A stretch of 64,000 bases of DNA from Macrobrachium rosenbergii (lineage: Eukaryota; Arthropoda; Malacostraca; Decapoda; Palaemonidae): positions 660,671 to 724,670 of the forward strand of contig NC_089767.1 in assembly GCF_040412425.1 (NCBI RefSeq). The letters are read 5' to 3'. The notes beneath the pieces are model-generated. The model searched no databases. It was not told where the DNA came from and saw nothing but the letters and a program-made list of their open reading frames with translations. Every line of letters starts with the position of its first letter. Position 1 is the first letter of the stretch. Shown here in pieces: positions 1 to 12,410 of the stretch. Made by a program: the position numbers and the translations under genes.

Positions 1-285
1 ACCAAGAGGAAGGCGAAGAGGATATGAAAAAATCTTGACGAGAAAAAAATGTCATCTGGCAATACATCGACTAAATAAAAACCCGTATTTTGTGAAAGAT
101 GCTGACATTCCTAGCCGAAAGTTCTCCACTGTAGATGCATTGAATAGCCAAAGCGGCGTGTAAAAGCCACTCAATACTACTGTAGCAGATGCAGCAATTA
201 AGACTTTAACACAAACAGAATATCAACAAGAAAAAAAAAAGCACAAGAGATGACCGAAATAATGCCATCTTTAATAGATGGCAAA

Positions 286-651
286 TAAAAACAAGAAGAA
301 ATGAGCCGAAGTTCCTTCGGCGCAATCGAGTTTTGTGTACAGCGTATGAAACTCTCAGTCGCAGTCCATGAAACTTTCAGCCACGGCCCGGTGGTTGTCT
401 GTGTTGTTGGCATCTACAGCGGTGCCAGACGCAAGATCATGGCTGACTTTAACCTTAAATAAAATAAAAAAAAACTACTGAGGCTAGAGGGCTGCAATTT
501 GGTATGTTTGATGATTGGATGGTGGATGATCAACATAACAATTTGCAGCCCTCTAGCCTCAGTAGGTTTTAAGATCTGAGGGTGGACAGAAAAAGTGCGG
601 ACGGACAGACAAATAACCATCTCAATTTTCTTTTACAGAAAAGTAAAAATG
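286..651 (-). repeat. Stem-loop dispersed repeat, copy 1
   Basis: This is a ~370-430 bp dispersed repeat that I cannot name. In its own orientation it starts with an inverted motif (TAGTTTTC, spacer, GAAAACTA) and a run of 'TCTGTCCGTCCGCAC'. A ~95-bp near-perfect stem-loop follows (arms ACTACTGAGGCTAGAGGGC and its complement). It then has a short inverted motif around GCCGAAG...CTTCGGC and ends in TTACTTGTTT. In this copy the central stem-loop lies at about 475-572. Six further copies occur in the window. Confidence 0.85.
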
Positions 652-1945
652 CGCATTAGTCAATTCATCAGACGTCATGACAAATTACAAAAGGGAACAT
701 TCGCTCAAGCAATGACTACATACCGTCCAATGCATTCCAAGAATCAATGTATTAACAATGAAAAATATATTTCGGAGAATATTCAAATTTCCTAACCAAA
801 GGCTTCACCTGCAACACTCCTTGCTTACCAATGCTGTTCTCGTGTGTTTCTAAACTGAACGAATTCACATTTTAGACTGAGTATAATACATGACCTTCCA
901 TTCTGGTATCTCGCTTCTACTTACCCTTTTCCTCTTACCTCTTTCTCGGATCATTATCATCTTCTATTTTCCTTCTCTTCTTCGACATTCAAACCTACCC
1001 CACTCATCTTCCTCTAGAGGAGAAAAGGATACCAGTGCCGAGGTCACGCAGATTGAAAAATCGATAACGCTTTTTTAAGCAAAGAACACTAGGTTGAAAA
1101 CAATTTTCCTCTGCTAGTAAAAGCCATGCATACATTTCTATTTACGTTTAAGAGTACATCTAAGTCACACTAATTTAAAGAACCCAAAATAAAAACAAAG
1201 TAAAAAAAAAAATTGTGGCTCACAAAAACAGGAAAAAACACTAAATACGGTTGAAATATATTTATATACTGTAAGCAAGGCTTGTTTAACTTCGTTTAAC
1301 AGATATTTCTCCCTATACAAGTTACTTTAACGAACGGTATCCTGCTGGTTATAATATACTGTATATGAATGTACACACGGACTGACATTGCAAACTCCCA
1401 ACAGCTTTGCCACAGGACTGCTTCTATTACTGAATGCAAACGCTTTACTGAATGAAAAATAAGCTGAACAAATACTCAAATATATTAAATACTGTTCTTA
1501 CGATTCCTGAGAACGCAGCCAAAGGACAAACGTTGTCATAGCAACCGACTATTAATTGAAGTATAGAAACATGGGTGTAAGAATGACCAACAGAGTTTTA
1601 AAGCCAATAAATCAGTGTTTTAATTGTCTAAAATGCAGTTATATGAGAGCAAACAATCATAACAATTACGTTTCTAGATTCAAAGAAGAAATGGAAAGAA
1701 TATAAAGCAGATTTATACCTACGCTATTGCCGCACATAAAAAACTAATTAATTTTACTGAAGGAAAAAAAATTAAATGGGAATAGATACGACCAGCAAGT
1801 CATTGCATATCACTGATGAGCAACAATCGATGCAGCCATGACTGGAAATCTTAAATAGCACTGATACTACGGGCTGATACACAAAGTAATTTTCCTCACT
1901 AGCGGAGATGATGATGTATGAAGAGGGTTATATAGTAAGAGAATC

Positions 1946-1982
<37 letters not shown>

Positions 1983-3245
1983 GAAGGCTTCTACGAGTGC
2001 TACAGCAAGAGGGAGAGGACTGTCGAAAGGGCAGAATGTCTACTTACTGGGCATGATGATTTCTTGAACGTTAATTGGAGTGATATGAAGTTAAAATTCT
2101 TTAGCATTCATGGGATCAGAGAAGATAAGCATCTTGATTACTTACCATAAATGATTGCCAATGGCTATAAAGAGAGGAAAATAAAAGGTCCAAATTTACT
2201 AAAACGTACATCTATAGATTTTATAAAATATGCAATGAATGACACAAGGACATAAAGTGAAGGAAAGTGAGAGAAAAAACACAAGTTAATAATTCTTAAA
2301 ATTGCCGATGAATAAATAATGATAGTAAAATTTTTTAGTTTTGACAACAAAATAATGGCCAACTTCAGCATTATTAAGTGGTAAGAGCCATTCCCCCAGA
2401 ATACAAATGCCATTTCTACAGTATCCTAGTGACATCCTTTTTATCCCGTGCACTTTTGTGTCATACCCTTCATCTCAAAACAGAAGTATGCTTCTGCTCT
2501 ATTGCCTTCACCCTAATCTATCCAAATGAAATAAAAATAGCGTTAAATGACTCAAGCTAATAAAAGTTTTTTTCACAAGAAACAAAACTCTATAGCAATG
2601 GTGGAAGCGCAAGGAAACATCTCACATCACAAACGGAAGCAAATGTTAAGCAAAACGAAATATGGGGAAATGAAAACGAAAATAGCGACATCAGTCTCGA
2701 AATGAAATGAAAAAGGAATCCATTTTGATCATGGTGACGAACAGCAACTTAGAAACGAGAAACAAACTGAAAACAAATATTTTCAGTTCAAACAAGCTAA
2801 ATTTAATAGAGCCGAAGTTGAAACATTTTGAAAGTGACACGTGAAACTTCGCAAAATCTAATGTTTAACTTTTCCAATCAAACAGCAAGGAACCAACTTT
2901 AAATGGAACTATTCACCTGGCTGAAGTTTCTTTCCGAGTTGTCAATGCAACGCGCAAAAAGCAGTCGCCCGCAAGTAACCGCTTTCTAGACAGAGAAAGA
3001 AAAGATTCTGTGGTTTGTACGAATGAAGGAAGAGGTTGCTATTTGAAGGTTTACAATAATCCACTGAAGATGAAAAATAGATATCCTCAATATAAGCTGA
3101 ACTACATTCCAAAATATAACTAAGAGTAAACACAAAAAAGAAAAAAAAATGTTTCCTTCTATTTCCAATAGATAAACATCGTAATTTCAGGATTTACTGG
3201 AAAGGGTCCACCGCTCCTGCGAACCTACCAAACAAGGATATATAC
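652..3245. other. Arm sequence with no recognised gene
   Basis: AT-rich, apparently non-coding sequence mirrored at 32,891-35,490. It holds one (CT)n tract at about 1,952-1,980; the mirror (GA)n tract at 34,147-34,186 is longer. Open frames are short and their translations are not protein-like. I recognise no RNA gene or mobile element here. Confidence 0.6.
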
Positions 3246-3631
3246 GTAATTCTAATAGCCACAATGCCCTCTTAACTTCTCGAATTCTTCGCGCTTTTTT
3301 GGATATGGTTGTAACTACGAAGCCGAATGTATCCAAACGAAAGAAATTGAAGAGCCAATGAACGCCGGTCGCGGGAAGCGAACCCGAATTCCATATTCAC
3401 AGGGAGGTCACGTTGCCGAAATTGAAGAGCCAATGAACGCCGGTCGCGGGAAGCGAACCCGAATTCCATATTCACAGGAGGTCACGTTGCCAGGTCGGCA
3501 ACGTGACCTCCTTGAACATGGAATCAATGGCTTCTTTTTCGTTTGGATACATTCGGCTTCGTAGTTACAACATATCCAAAAAGCGCGAAGAATTCGAGAA
3601 GTTAAGAGGGCATTGTGGCTATTAGAATTAC
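3246..3631. mobile_element. Foldback (MITE-like) element with nested repeats
   Basis: The ends form inverted repeats of roughly 100 bp: the outermost bases GTAATTCTAATAGCCAC at 3,246 are matched by GTGGCTATTAGAATTAC ending at 3,631. Inside are two direct copies of a ~65-75 bp unit containing CCAATGAACGCCGGTCGCGG, followed by a small palindrome (GAGGTCACGTTGCC against GGCAACGTGACCTC). It has no coding capacity. The long inverted ends and small size fit a non-autonomous foldback or MITE. I do not know the family and see no clear target duplication. Confidence 0.65.
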
Positions 3632-3698
3632 ATATGTGTCTGGTAAAAGTGACCAGTAGATTCTACAAGGATATATACATTTACAGCAAGACAGAAAA

Positions 3699-3701
<3 letters not shown>

Positions 3702-3764
<63 letters not shown>
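3702..3764. repeat. (GA)n microsatellite
   Basis: A pure GA tract of about 63 bp. Its mirror, (CT)n at 32,464-32,506, is about 43 bp, giving one direct measure of arm divergence. The RERERE/SLSLSL open frames here are translations of the tract. Confidence 0.97.
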
Positions 3765-3768
<4 letters not shown>

Positions 3769-4838
3769 GAAATCGGTTGGAATGTTTCAGACGGGAAACA
3801 CTGAGAAGCTTGGAAGACATTCCGACGAACAATGAAACAGAGAATAAAATCTTACTCTTTTTATGTTTCTTTAAATTCTCCCCGTTCGCGACGTCTGATG
3901 AATCGAGTAACACGCTTGTTAGGAAATTTCCAGCTGCAAAGAACCTTAAAACAGAATTCCAAAAAACGTTGGTCCTCTTGAAAAGGTTATCTCATGAATA
4001 TGTCCAGAAAGTTTTACCTAACCCTATTCAATCATTCTCGAAAAAGTCTGCCAACACACACAGACGAGTGAAAAAATTACCTCTTTCAGAATTCGTTACA
4101 TTCGAAAGTAACATAGACGAGCTAAAAATAAAGAAAAAGTAAATCATTATATGTATACAGTATATGTGTATGCAGAAGATCTATTTACAATTAAGATTAA
4201 TTATGATTTTTAGTATCTGAATGAATGTAAATAGTCACTTAGGTCAATCACACGTTTATTCGTTTATGGACATTAAAATACCCTTTAACCCACAGTAAGT
4301 GACCGAATGATTTCGCATGATATGTCGAATGTCATCAGGAAATATTTGTGCAGATAAGACCTCTCTTTCCACAAAAATATCGCCACAAAATGCCAAGGAA
4401 ACTTCATTAAACTGCGTAATTTGCAAAAGACTGAGAATCTGCAAATGTAACTGTATATACCACTGGAGCTAATTAGGGCTGAAATGACATATTTCAAGAA
4501 GAGCTGGTGTGATAAACACCATCAGAGATATAAATAGAAAAACGGTCTGATGCCAGAACTGAAAGTGATAAGAACAAAGTTAATATTTCCCACGATTTAC
4601 TTAAGGAAGAAAAACATTGCAGGATTTGCGCAGCATGGCATCATCAGTATGCAGACACTGTTTTTTTAAAAAAATGTAAATATCCCCATTCCAATATAAA
4701 AGGGGCATTAAAAAAACAGTAGGAAAAACGAGGACGCAAGTGCACTCAGGCAAACAAAACTCGACTTCCGAAAGAACGGAATATTGTCATTCTCCCTCTT
4801 GTTCCAATCCCGTAAGAATTCTCCATAACAGGTATCAT

Positions 4839-4889
<51 letters not shown>

Positions 4890-5482
4890 TGTCATTCTCT
4901 TGAGTCAGCTACTAAAGGGAATTTGAAGCCATTGTGCCCAAGGAACATCGTAATATGAAATATGTCCCGGAATGTCAAGCGACACAAGAAAAGGAAGAAC
5001 ATAAGGGATTGTGATAAGAAACTCTTAACAAGAAGACTTGAAAGGTAGTCTCATGCCTGATTAAAATCTATTCCCGAGGGGTAGTCGCTATAGACCTGGG
5101 AGCAGAGGTTGTCGTAAAAGGCATAAGTCGTGTGACAGGTTTAGATGGATCTAGTCTTGACGGGTGAAATTCCTCAAGTTTTTTGTCCTGAAAATATCTT
5201 GGCTTATTTATGCTATATATGGGTCCCAGTTTTCCTTTATAACGAATAAAGAAACGGAAGACTGGATATAAGAACAATTTCTGAAATGAACACATACTCA
5301 GTTTGTTTAAAAAACGACTCTTCCATTATATCCAAACGTCCCTGAAATGAGAAATTATACAATATTTTTGGGTTGTAAGAATTAAACTTAAACTTCACTA
5401 GTGTCTAAGTCGCAGAGATATTAAAGGTTAATATAAGACTTTCTTCAATACAGATATGCAGTTATTTATGACTTCTGACTTC
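3765..5482. other. Arm sequence with (GA)n tract, no recognised gene
   Basis: Mirrored at 30,741-32,463. A 121-codon open frame begins at 3,777, but the mirror copy is frameshifted about halfway and the translation matches nothing I recognise, so I do not call it coding. A (GA)n tract is at 4,840-4,886 (mirror (CT)n at 31,336-31,391). A 75-codon minus-strand frame at 5,068-5,295 is almost unchanged in the mirror (30,928-31,155), which the recent duplication alone explains. Confidence 0.55.
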
Positions 5483-5495
5483 TGCAATTCACCAG

Positions 5496-5776
5496 CTCTT
5501 TGTTGGGTGAGTCGGTAGAGCTGCGGACTGTCACTCGATGGGCCGGAGTTCAATTCCCAGGCCGGCTGATGAAGAGTTAGAGGAATTTATTTCTGGTGAT
5601 AGAAATTCATTTCTCGCTATAATGTGGTTTGGATTCCACAATAAGCTGTAGGTCCCGTTGCTAAGCAACCAATTGGTTCTTGGCCACGTAAAATATGTCT
5701 AATCCTTCGGGCCAGCCCTAGGAGAGCTGTTAATCAGCTCAGTGGTCTGGTAAAACTAAGGTATACTTAACTTTTT
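5496..5776 (+). mobile_element. tRNA-derived SINE (family 1) with target-site duplication
   Basis: A 281-bp SINE. The tRNA-like head has a box A-like GTGAGTCGGTAGAGC and a box B-like GAGTTCAATTCC. The body has GGAATTTATTTCTGGTGA, CGTTGCTAAGCAACC and CTTCGGGCCAGCCCTAG, and the 3' end is GGTATACTTAACTTTTTT. It is flanked by perfect 13-bp direct repeats TGCAATTCACCAG at 5,483-5,495 and 5,777-5,789, the mark of LINE-mediated insertion. The empty site is visible in the paralogous unit near 11,861 (TGCAATCCACCAGTATAAG). The same type of repeat is common in decapod genomes as I recall them. Confidence 0.92.
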
Positions 5777-7080
5777 TGCAATTCACCAGTATAAGCTCCA
5801 CAGTCAGGCTGGCTTGGGAGGAGGTCCCAGGTTTGACTGATGGGGGAGGACATGTCCGTTGACCTAGTATAGCTAGACGACCGCAGAGATCGCACCCAGG
5901 GATAAAAAGAGGATGGGTTTGCTACCATGTTTCCTGAAAGCTTGCTCAGAGCCGTAAGCCTACAATCAGGTGTCAGTAAACCATCCAATAAGAAAAAAAG
6001 CATATTTCATGTAATTTAAACGAAATTTGCTTCAATATATCATCGTTTCAGTAGATGAAACTGTTAGAACTTTGTTCTTTTTATTCTATTATCTTTAGTT
6101 TTCCCTATTTTGTTATTCATTTTAGTAGCCCCATCAGGGTTTTAAGTTTTCTTCCTCCACGTTATTTCGAGTTACTATTCCTGTTTCGATCCTTGGCCTG
6201 TTTTTTCTCAGAGTCCTGTTTTTGCTTTCCTTGGAGAATTCCGAGGTGTATTCGGAGGTCCCTGTGCCCTAGTTGGGCAGTCGAGTTCTGGCCTTCGTGT
6301 TGATACGACATTTTGGATTACAGCAAGTTCGCACCTATATTCTGCAAATATTCGCTTTTCCCTCTCGCAGTGATATCTAATTGCAACGCTGCTGCCTCAT
6401 CTTGCTGTATCCTTGGGCCAGTATCTGCCTGGGGAACCTCGCTGTGAGCAGGTATAAGGCTTTTGCTTAATTTTGGCGATGGTGGAGAGACGTGGACCTT
6501 TTGTGTGGAGGTCGGGCCTTTAGTCTGCAGGCTTTAAAGTATAGTGGGGAATACCTTCACGCTTCTTTGATTCACGTTGGGCCTTTGGAGTGTTGTGGGG
6601 AACCCCCTTCCCGCCCTGCCTTATTCCGTTACGTCCCATTGAATCAACAGGAAGTTCCTCATATAAGGATTTTCGTGGAGATTAAAACTTAGTGGCCACT
6701 TTGTATTTGTTAGGGCATCTTAGTTTTGTTAATTGTTAGGCTACATTCTGGCCGTTATTTTCTCCTTTCATTCAGGACCCCCTTATTTTTGAGGATGTAT
6801 GTTTTTGGTTTCTTTAATAGTGTGGGTGTTTTGCGTAAATTATTATTGTATTCATAGTTTATTGTGTGAATGCCATTCATATACTGATGTATTTGTAGTG
6901 GTTCCGGCAATCATTTCTATCTGTATTGTGTTTCTAAATATTATAATATTTTTACTTTTGGTATTTGTATCCCTCTCTGTTAATATTTGCACACTGACTT
7001 TATCTCACCTATCGTGACTTTAACTTTGGAGAACACCTGTTGAAATTCATTGTTCTTCTGCAAAGTCTAGTATATGTATG

Positions 7081-7291
7081 ACAGCCCTTAGGGAAGGGTC
7101 CTCACAAGGAACAAGCACACAGGGTCCGTTGACTTGAAATTCAAGCTTCCAAAGAATTTTGGTTTCACCCTCCCACCGCAGACCCCACACTGCAGCAGTA
7201 CATGATCAGTGATTTTTTTATCTCCCTGGGGGCGAACCCGCGACATCTGAGTGACATGCTACGACACTAACCACTATACCAGCGGACCAGC
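7081..7291 (-). mobile_element. tRNA-Asp-like SINE (family 2)
   Basis: On the minus strand the head begins near 7,291 with TCCGCTGGTATAGTGGTTAG (box A) and has an anticodon-arm-like CATGTCACTC with GTC in the loop position. Box B is GCGGGTTCGCCCCC. These resemble arthropod tRNA-Asp. The 3' side does not close a canonical acceptor stem. An unrelated body (ACTGCTGCAGTGTGGGG...GAGGACCCTTCCCTAAGG) follows, so I call it a tRNA-derived SINE and not a functional tRNA gene. Confidence 0.65.
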
Positions 7292-7493
7292 TATATATAT
7301 TTTTTCCGTCCGGGAAAAAAAACCCAGTCTCACGTTGCTTGGCAAACTCAAAATGAGCAGGATCACCATTAGCTTATTACACCCATAACGTAACCTTGAA
7401 ACAAGTCGATCCTACGGAAATGAAAAGGCAGAACTATATTTCACCTACAATAAAAAATACCGAAATTAAATATACTTGAATTAGGAGAGGAAT

Positions 7494-7494
<1 letters not shown>

Positions 7495-7538
<44 letters not shown>
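7495..7538. repeat. (GA)n microsatellite inside unit A
   Basis: A GA tract of about 44 bp. The paralogous unit has a longer tract at the same place (12,339-12,409) and the mirror has (CT)n at 28,741-28,780. The tract is thus an old, shared part of unit A. Confidence 0.95.
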
Positions 7539-7541
<3 letters not shown>

Positions 7542-8399
7542 CAGTACTATCAGTTTACCCTGTACTGGTTGCCAGTTAGCTTAGTTCATCCGTTTCCGAA
7601 TAGGCTGGGCCGCTTAACATATTACTTTCCCTCTCTATACGGGGAATGAAATTTGGACCTTTGTCTTTGGAAACATTATAACAACACTTGCTGGTTTCTT
7701 AATGGTTTTCTATGCAACATTTTAAAAGCAATAATGAATAAAATGTAAATGGATTTCATCAAAGTAACTGTTCCAATAAAAGCAACAATATTTGTTTTTC
7801 ATTTGAGCGTAATAAGACGATTAATTAGTAAACAGGTGTCACTCATTCAAACAGTGAAACATTTATATTACGTGAAATTCTGGAAAGAGGATATCAACCC
7901 CTTCCTCTTTTATGCGCAAAAAAAATTAATTAATATTGCAAAACACAGTTTTTCCATTTAGCTTGCAAATTTAACAGCAAAAATTAACATTTATTGGAAG
8001 TTCCAGTAACAACCTGTCTTAGAATATGAAAGAAAAAACGTGTTGCATAAAACGACAAACGAGTTTAAGGAGACATCTCCTGCCAGTTTTGTGAGGAAAC
8101 AAAAGCTGCGTAATTGAAGCTCTATGCGTATCCACATTTCCACCACACGCCAATTCCGCTTATTCGGAGGGTGGCTCCACAGTGGTGGAGCTTTCTGATT
8201 CTTACCAAGTTGACTGGAGGCCCAACGGCCTTTCACTTGACCCCAGTGGCGTTATTACCTATTCACAGCTGAGCTGACTGGTAAGTGGCACTGGGTTTTA
8301 AAATAACGAGTGATGTATTCGTTATTACACAAAACCGAGTGGATATAGTTTTTAACAATATAGAGAACGAAAACCATCCTTCTATTTGTTAGATATTGT

Positions 8400-8495
8400 T
8401 TCCCAACAAAGCAAGGGATTTTTCTTTTTGTTGGAAATTTTATTTTTAAAAATAAAATTTCCAACAAAAAGAAAAAATCCCTTTCTTTGTTGGAA
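8400..8495. repeat. 96-bp near-perfect palindrome
   Basis: Arms of about 48 bp meet with no spacer at 8,447/8,448 (TATTTTT|AAAAATA), running outward through AAAATTTCCAACAAAAAGAA to TTCCCAACAAAG. Only a few bases fail to pair. It could extrude as a cruciform or fold as an RNA hairpin. It has no coding capacity and I see no target duplication. Confidence 0.88.
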
Positions 8496-9336
8496 AACAA
8501 AATTTTTTAAAGTAAAGAAACATCATTTGTAATAAAATAAAGGAAAAAATCGCCACACTAAAGAAAATAGTGATTCACCACCAAAAATCGAAAATTTTAC
8601 ATTTACAAGCTAGAAAACGAAACTGATGAATGTCCATAATCATTTCAGACCGTACACTGAACATAAAATACACAAGCCTCTACTGGAAATAAAACATTTA
8701 AAAGCATAAAAACAAGATGAAAAAAATATTTGCTCATTTTTATTCATTGAAATGAAACGCATCGTGCATTGTTCTTTTAACTAAATGCCGTGGAAAAAAA
8801 AAAAACAAAGAATTCAAGGGAAAGGATCAGAAATAAATAGACTGACAACTGCAGACATAGCAACCGCTCTTAGTAACTGACCAGTTCATCATCACCTAAC
8901 AAAACAAATATTTTCATCTTACAATCCATCCAGCGGAGCCCCACAGTGTGTCCTCCAAGTTTAGGAGAATGGGCAACGATAGAGGCAGATCTCTGCAGAA
9001 CCCTTCCGTTCCGCTCTGAGTGCAATAAAATGGATATCCGTGCAATATAACCAACATCATTAGCACTTTATGAAATTCCAGTTCAGTGTCAAAGGTGCAT
9101 GGCGATACGACCACAGTTAGCACTATTTTCATTACTAACGCAAATAGGATGAGAGTCGAGAATGCTATTTCCTTACTTCAGCACCTTTCCTACCTAGTGT
9201 AAATCTTAATCGTTATCATGCTTCCTGGTGTTTGTGTTTATGCTGTACTGTACAAGACTGCATAAGAATGAGATGTGGTGATGTTCTGATATCAATATCA
9301 ATATGAATTGCATAATCATCACAAAATTTGAAATCT
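8496..9336. other. Arm sequence with no recognised gene
   Basis: Mirrored at 26,960-27,792. A 72-codon minus-strand frame (8,914-9,132) is identical in the mirror (27,160-27,378), but the older third copy near 23,090-23,300 has it broken. I therefore do not call it a gene. Nothing else is recognisable. Confidence 0.5.
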
Positions 9337-9376
<40 letters not shown>

Positions 9377-9380
<4 letters not shown>

Positions 9381-9653
9381 TCTTCGTTGGTTGAGTCGGT
9401 AGAGTTGTGGCCTGGCAACTCGCTAGGCCCGAGTTCGAGTCTCCGCCCGGCTAATGAAGAGTTAGAGGAATTTATTTCTGGTGATAGAAATTCATTTCTC
9501 GCTATAATGTGGTTCGGATTCCACAATAAGCTGTAGGTCCCGTTGCTAAGTAACCAATTGGTTCTTAGCCACGTTAAATAAGTCTAATCCTTCGGGCCAG
9601 CCCTAGGAGAGCTGTTAATCAGCTCAGCGGTCTGGTAAAACTAAGGTATACTT

Positions 9654-9657
<4 letters not shown>
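9377..9657 (+). mobile_element. SINE family 1 inserted in a (CT)n tract
   Basis: A full-length copy starting CAGCTCTTCGTTGG, with box A-like GTTGAGTCGGTAGAG and box B-like GAGTTCGAGTC, ending GTATACTTAACTT. It is flanked on both sides by (CT)n (9,337-9,376 and 9,658-9,719), so it landed inside a microsatellite and its target duplication cannot be separated from the tract. Confidence 0.9.
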
Positions 9658-9719
<62 letters not shown>

Positions 9720-9724
<5 letters not shown>

Positions 9725-11171
9725 AATGATGAAAACTAACCAATATACACTTCACTTAACAGCTGACAATGGGACCTATAAAATAATGACAGAGAAACAA
9801 AGAAAGGAATAATAACCTTTAAAATGCTCGAATTTATTAATAGTGATTTTGAATGGTAAGTTTTAGAGGTCCAGCAACGTGATCACATTATCAAATAATT
9901 TGCCCATAAAACATTACGGAATGAGACCTCATTCAATTAGTCACGCTATTAACCGCCTCCGATGTTTAACGTTTTTTGGTTTACGCCCTCTGGTTAATAA
10001 ATGTATAAATGAAAACTTAATGTAGACCCAAAATATGATCATGTCTAGAAAAAATATAACATTTTAGTCCGTGAGCTAAACTATTTTTGGCTAAAAAAAA
10101 ACACACATCTAGCAAAATTAAAGCATTTCACTTTAATATGGAAATAAATTCTATGAAATACAACCGCAGCCTTTTCAACAAAGGTACAGCAACCCCCCGC
10201 CCCACACGCAAAAAATATATATAGGATAAAAAATTGCATGTTCTCGACCTTTGGGGAGGCAAAAGGAGGAATGAATAAAGAGAATGCTGTGAAGAAGTCG
10301 ATTAAGAGGGAGGGAGGGCGAAAACCCTATTTCCTATTCCAGTTAGCCATTTTCGACTTAGTAAACCCCGTATGAAGGGCGCGTTCGTTGAGGCAATTTT
10401 TATTTTTTGCATCTGCAACTGCACTAATTGCGGAGCATTAGAAATACTTTTAAATCTGAAAAGATCCCTTGACATCAGCTCCAACCGGCATAAAGGTACC
10501 CATTAGCTTTCGGTCAAAAAGGCATTTGTATCAAAGTTCTTCATAATATTTAATCTACAGTACACACTGTTTTTAAATTTCCTTTCATCTTACTTTTTGC
10601 ATATTAGCTTCTACGCTCCAAATGATATGCTGGAAAGTCCTATCTATTTCCATCTATTTGTTCCTTGTCATTCGCCAGTGTACAAAAGTATCTCCGACCT
10701 CACAGTATCCAAATCTTAAGTAACCTGGGGTCGGGATTAAAGTTACAATTATCTTTTCTAAATAGCATGAACTACATAAAGTTATTTAGAACAAAAAAAT
10801 GTAAAAAAAGACCAAAATTATCGACCATTAAATAAACTGGGTGTATAATCAAATGGAACCAGTTTAAACACATAAAATCAAGTATCATTAAAAATACAAC
10901 ATCAAGTTTCTCATCCAAAACTTTATGCTAATACTAAATCAAAAGCCCGAAACGCATTTACAACTCGTCTCAAGTTGCTGTCATCAACAGATTCTTTCCA
11001 GTCATACATATTCAAGCAAGACACCTCCCCAATAACTCTGCCACACAAAAGCTACTCAGGGCCTTCTCTAAAACTCCTGTAAACGACTATTCATAATGTA
11101 GTAGCAGGGCCAGTAGGCCTTGTTACTACAGCTAGGACTACTTTTACTAATACTAACTATCAGGAATCACA
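9720..11171. other. Arm sequence with no recognised gene
   Basis: Mirrored at 25,220-26,638. AT-rich, with short open frames only. I see no RNA gene, mobile element or regulatory signal I can support. Confidence 0.5.
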
Positions 11172-11449
<278 letters not shown>

Positions 11450-11452
11450 AAT

Positions 11453-11520
11453 TGTACTGGGATACAGAATTTAGGCCAAAAGCCAAGCGTTGGGGCCTAT
11501 GTAGTCATTCAGCGCTGGAA
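11453..11520 (-). mobile_element. SINE family 4, 3'-end fragment
   Basis: Minus-strand match to the 3' end of the decapod SINE seen full length at 37,255-37,562: CAGCGCTGAATGAC, then a CCAACGCTTGGC-like segment, then CCTAAATTCTGTATCC. Only this ~65-bp end is present, typical of 5'-truncated copies. Mirror at 25,021-25,080. Confidence 0.75.
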
Positions 11521-11849
11521 ATAATGTTAAAGCTGAAATTTACGATTGAAAATAAATACATACACGACGATGCACACTCATGCCAACATACTGTATATTA
11601 ATGGCTTCTGACAAATACATTCTCAAAGATCAGTACACTCCAACAAATACATTTACACAAATTAGTTAATAATCATGCATGCGCATAACTAAAATGAAAA
11701 CAAATACATAAATATAAAAATAAAATCTTAATAGCTAAGTAGGTACAGGAGTAAAATTTATATCTGATTATACTGATTTGTATCCTTTAAAAATTCCTTT
11801 AAGCTTAATACGGCAGTTATCGTCGAAAATTTCAGTTATGTCGTTGCCA

Positions 11850-12336
11850 TTCAAATGATGTCTGCAATCCACCAGTATAAGCTCCACAGTAAGGCCGACC
11901 TGGGAAGAGATCCGATGTCTGACTGAGAGGGGAGGACACGTCAGCTGACCTAGTGGTTAGACGAACGCAGAGATGGTACCCAAGGTAAAAAAAAAAAGGG
12001 GGGGATGAGATTAGCAACCATGTCCTCCGAAAACTTGCTTAGAGCCACAAGCGTAAAAGTGAGGTGTCAGCAAACCCTCTGCTAAGAAAACGCCTATATT
12101 CCTATCATTTAAACGAAATTTCCTTCAATATACATTTTTTTTATGCGTAACAGGGTCCTCTGCGGGGAACAAGCTCAAAGTGAATTTCACGGTACCTGAA
12201 AAACTCAAAAAGAGCAGGATTACCATCAGCTTACACCCAAAACTAAACCTTGGAACAAATCGATCCTACGGAAGTGAGAAAGCAGAACTAACTTTCGCCT
12301 ATAGTAAAAGTTACTGAAATTAAATAGATTTGAATT

Positions 12337-12410
<74 letters not shown>

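Larger units (their letters stand above)
5790..7960 (-). repeat. Dispersed unit A, copy 1, with internal insertions
   Basis: The outer parts (5,790-6,050 and about 7,320-7,960) match another unit at 11,850-12,677 in the same order: the stretch around CCAGTATAAGCTCCACAG, then GATCCTACGGAA, a (GA)n tract, TTTACCCTGT.CTGGTTG, and the CATTTGAGC stretch. The ~1.25 kb between 6,050 and 7,320 is absent from the other copy and is therefore an insertion. It includes the tRNA-like SINE at 7,081-7,291 and a ~1-kb stretch I cannot assign. Direction is arbitrary. Mirrored at 28,270-30,432. Confidence 0.6.

Noticed and set aside
3777..4142. 121-codon plus-strand frame in the left arm
   Set aside because: The mirror copy is frameshifted midway and the translation has no recognisable domain.
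5068..5295. 75-codon minus-strand frame nearly unchanged in the mirror arm
   Set aside because: No domain recognised; conservation between recent duplicates is not evidence of coding.
7220..7291. Functional tRNA-Asp gene on the minus strand
   Set aside because: Box A and box B are present but the acceptor stem does not close, the mirror copy has a damaged box B, and a SINE body follows directly.
8914..9132. 72-codon minus-strand frame identical in both arms, starting with a hydrophobic stretch
   Set aside because: Identity is explained by recent duplication; the older third copy near 23,090-23,300 is broken.
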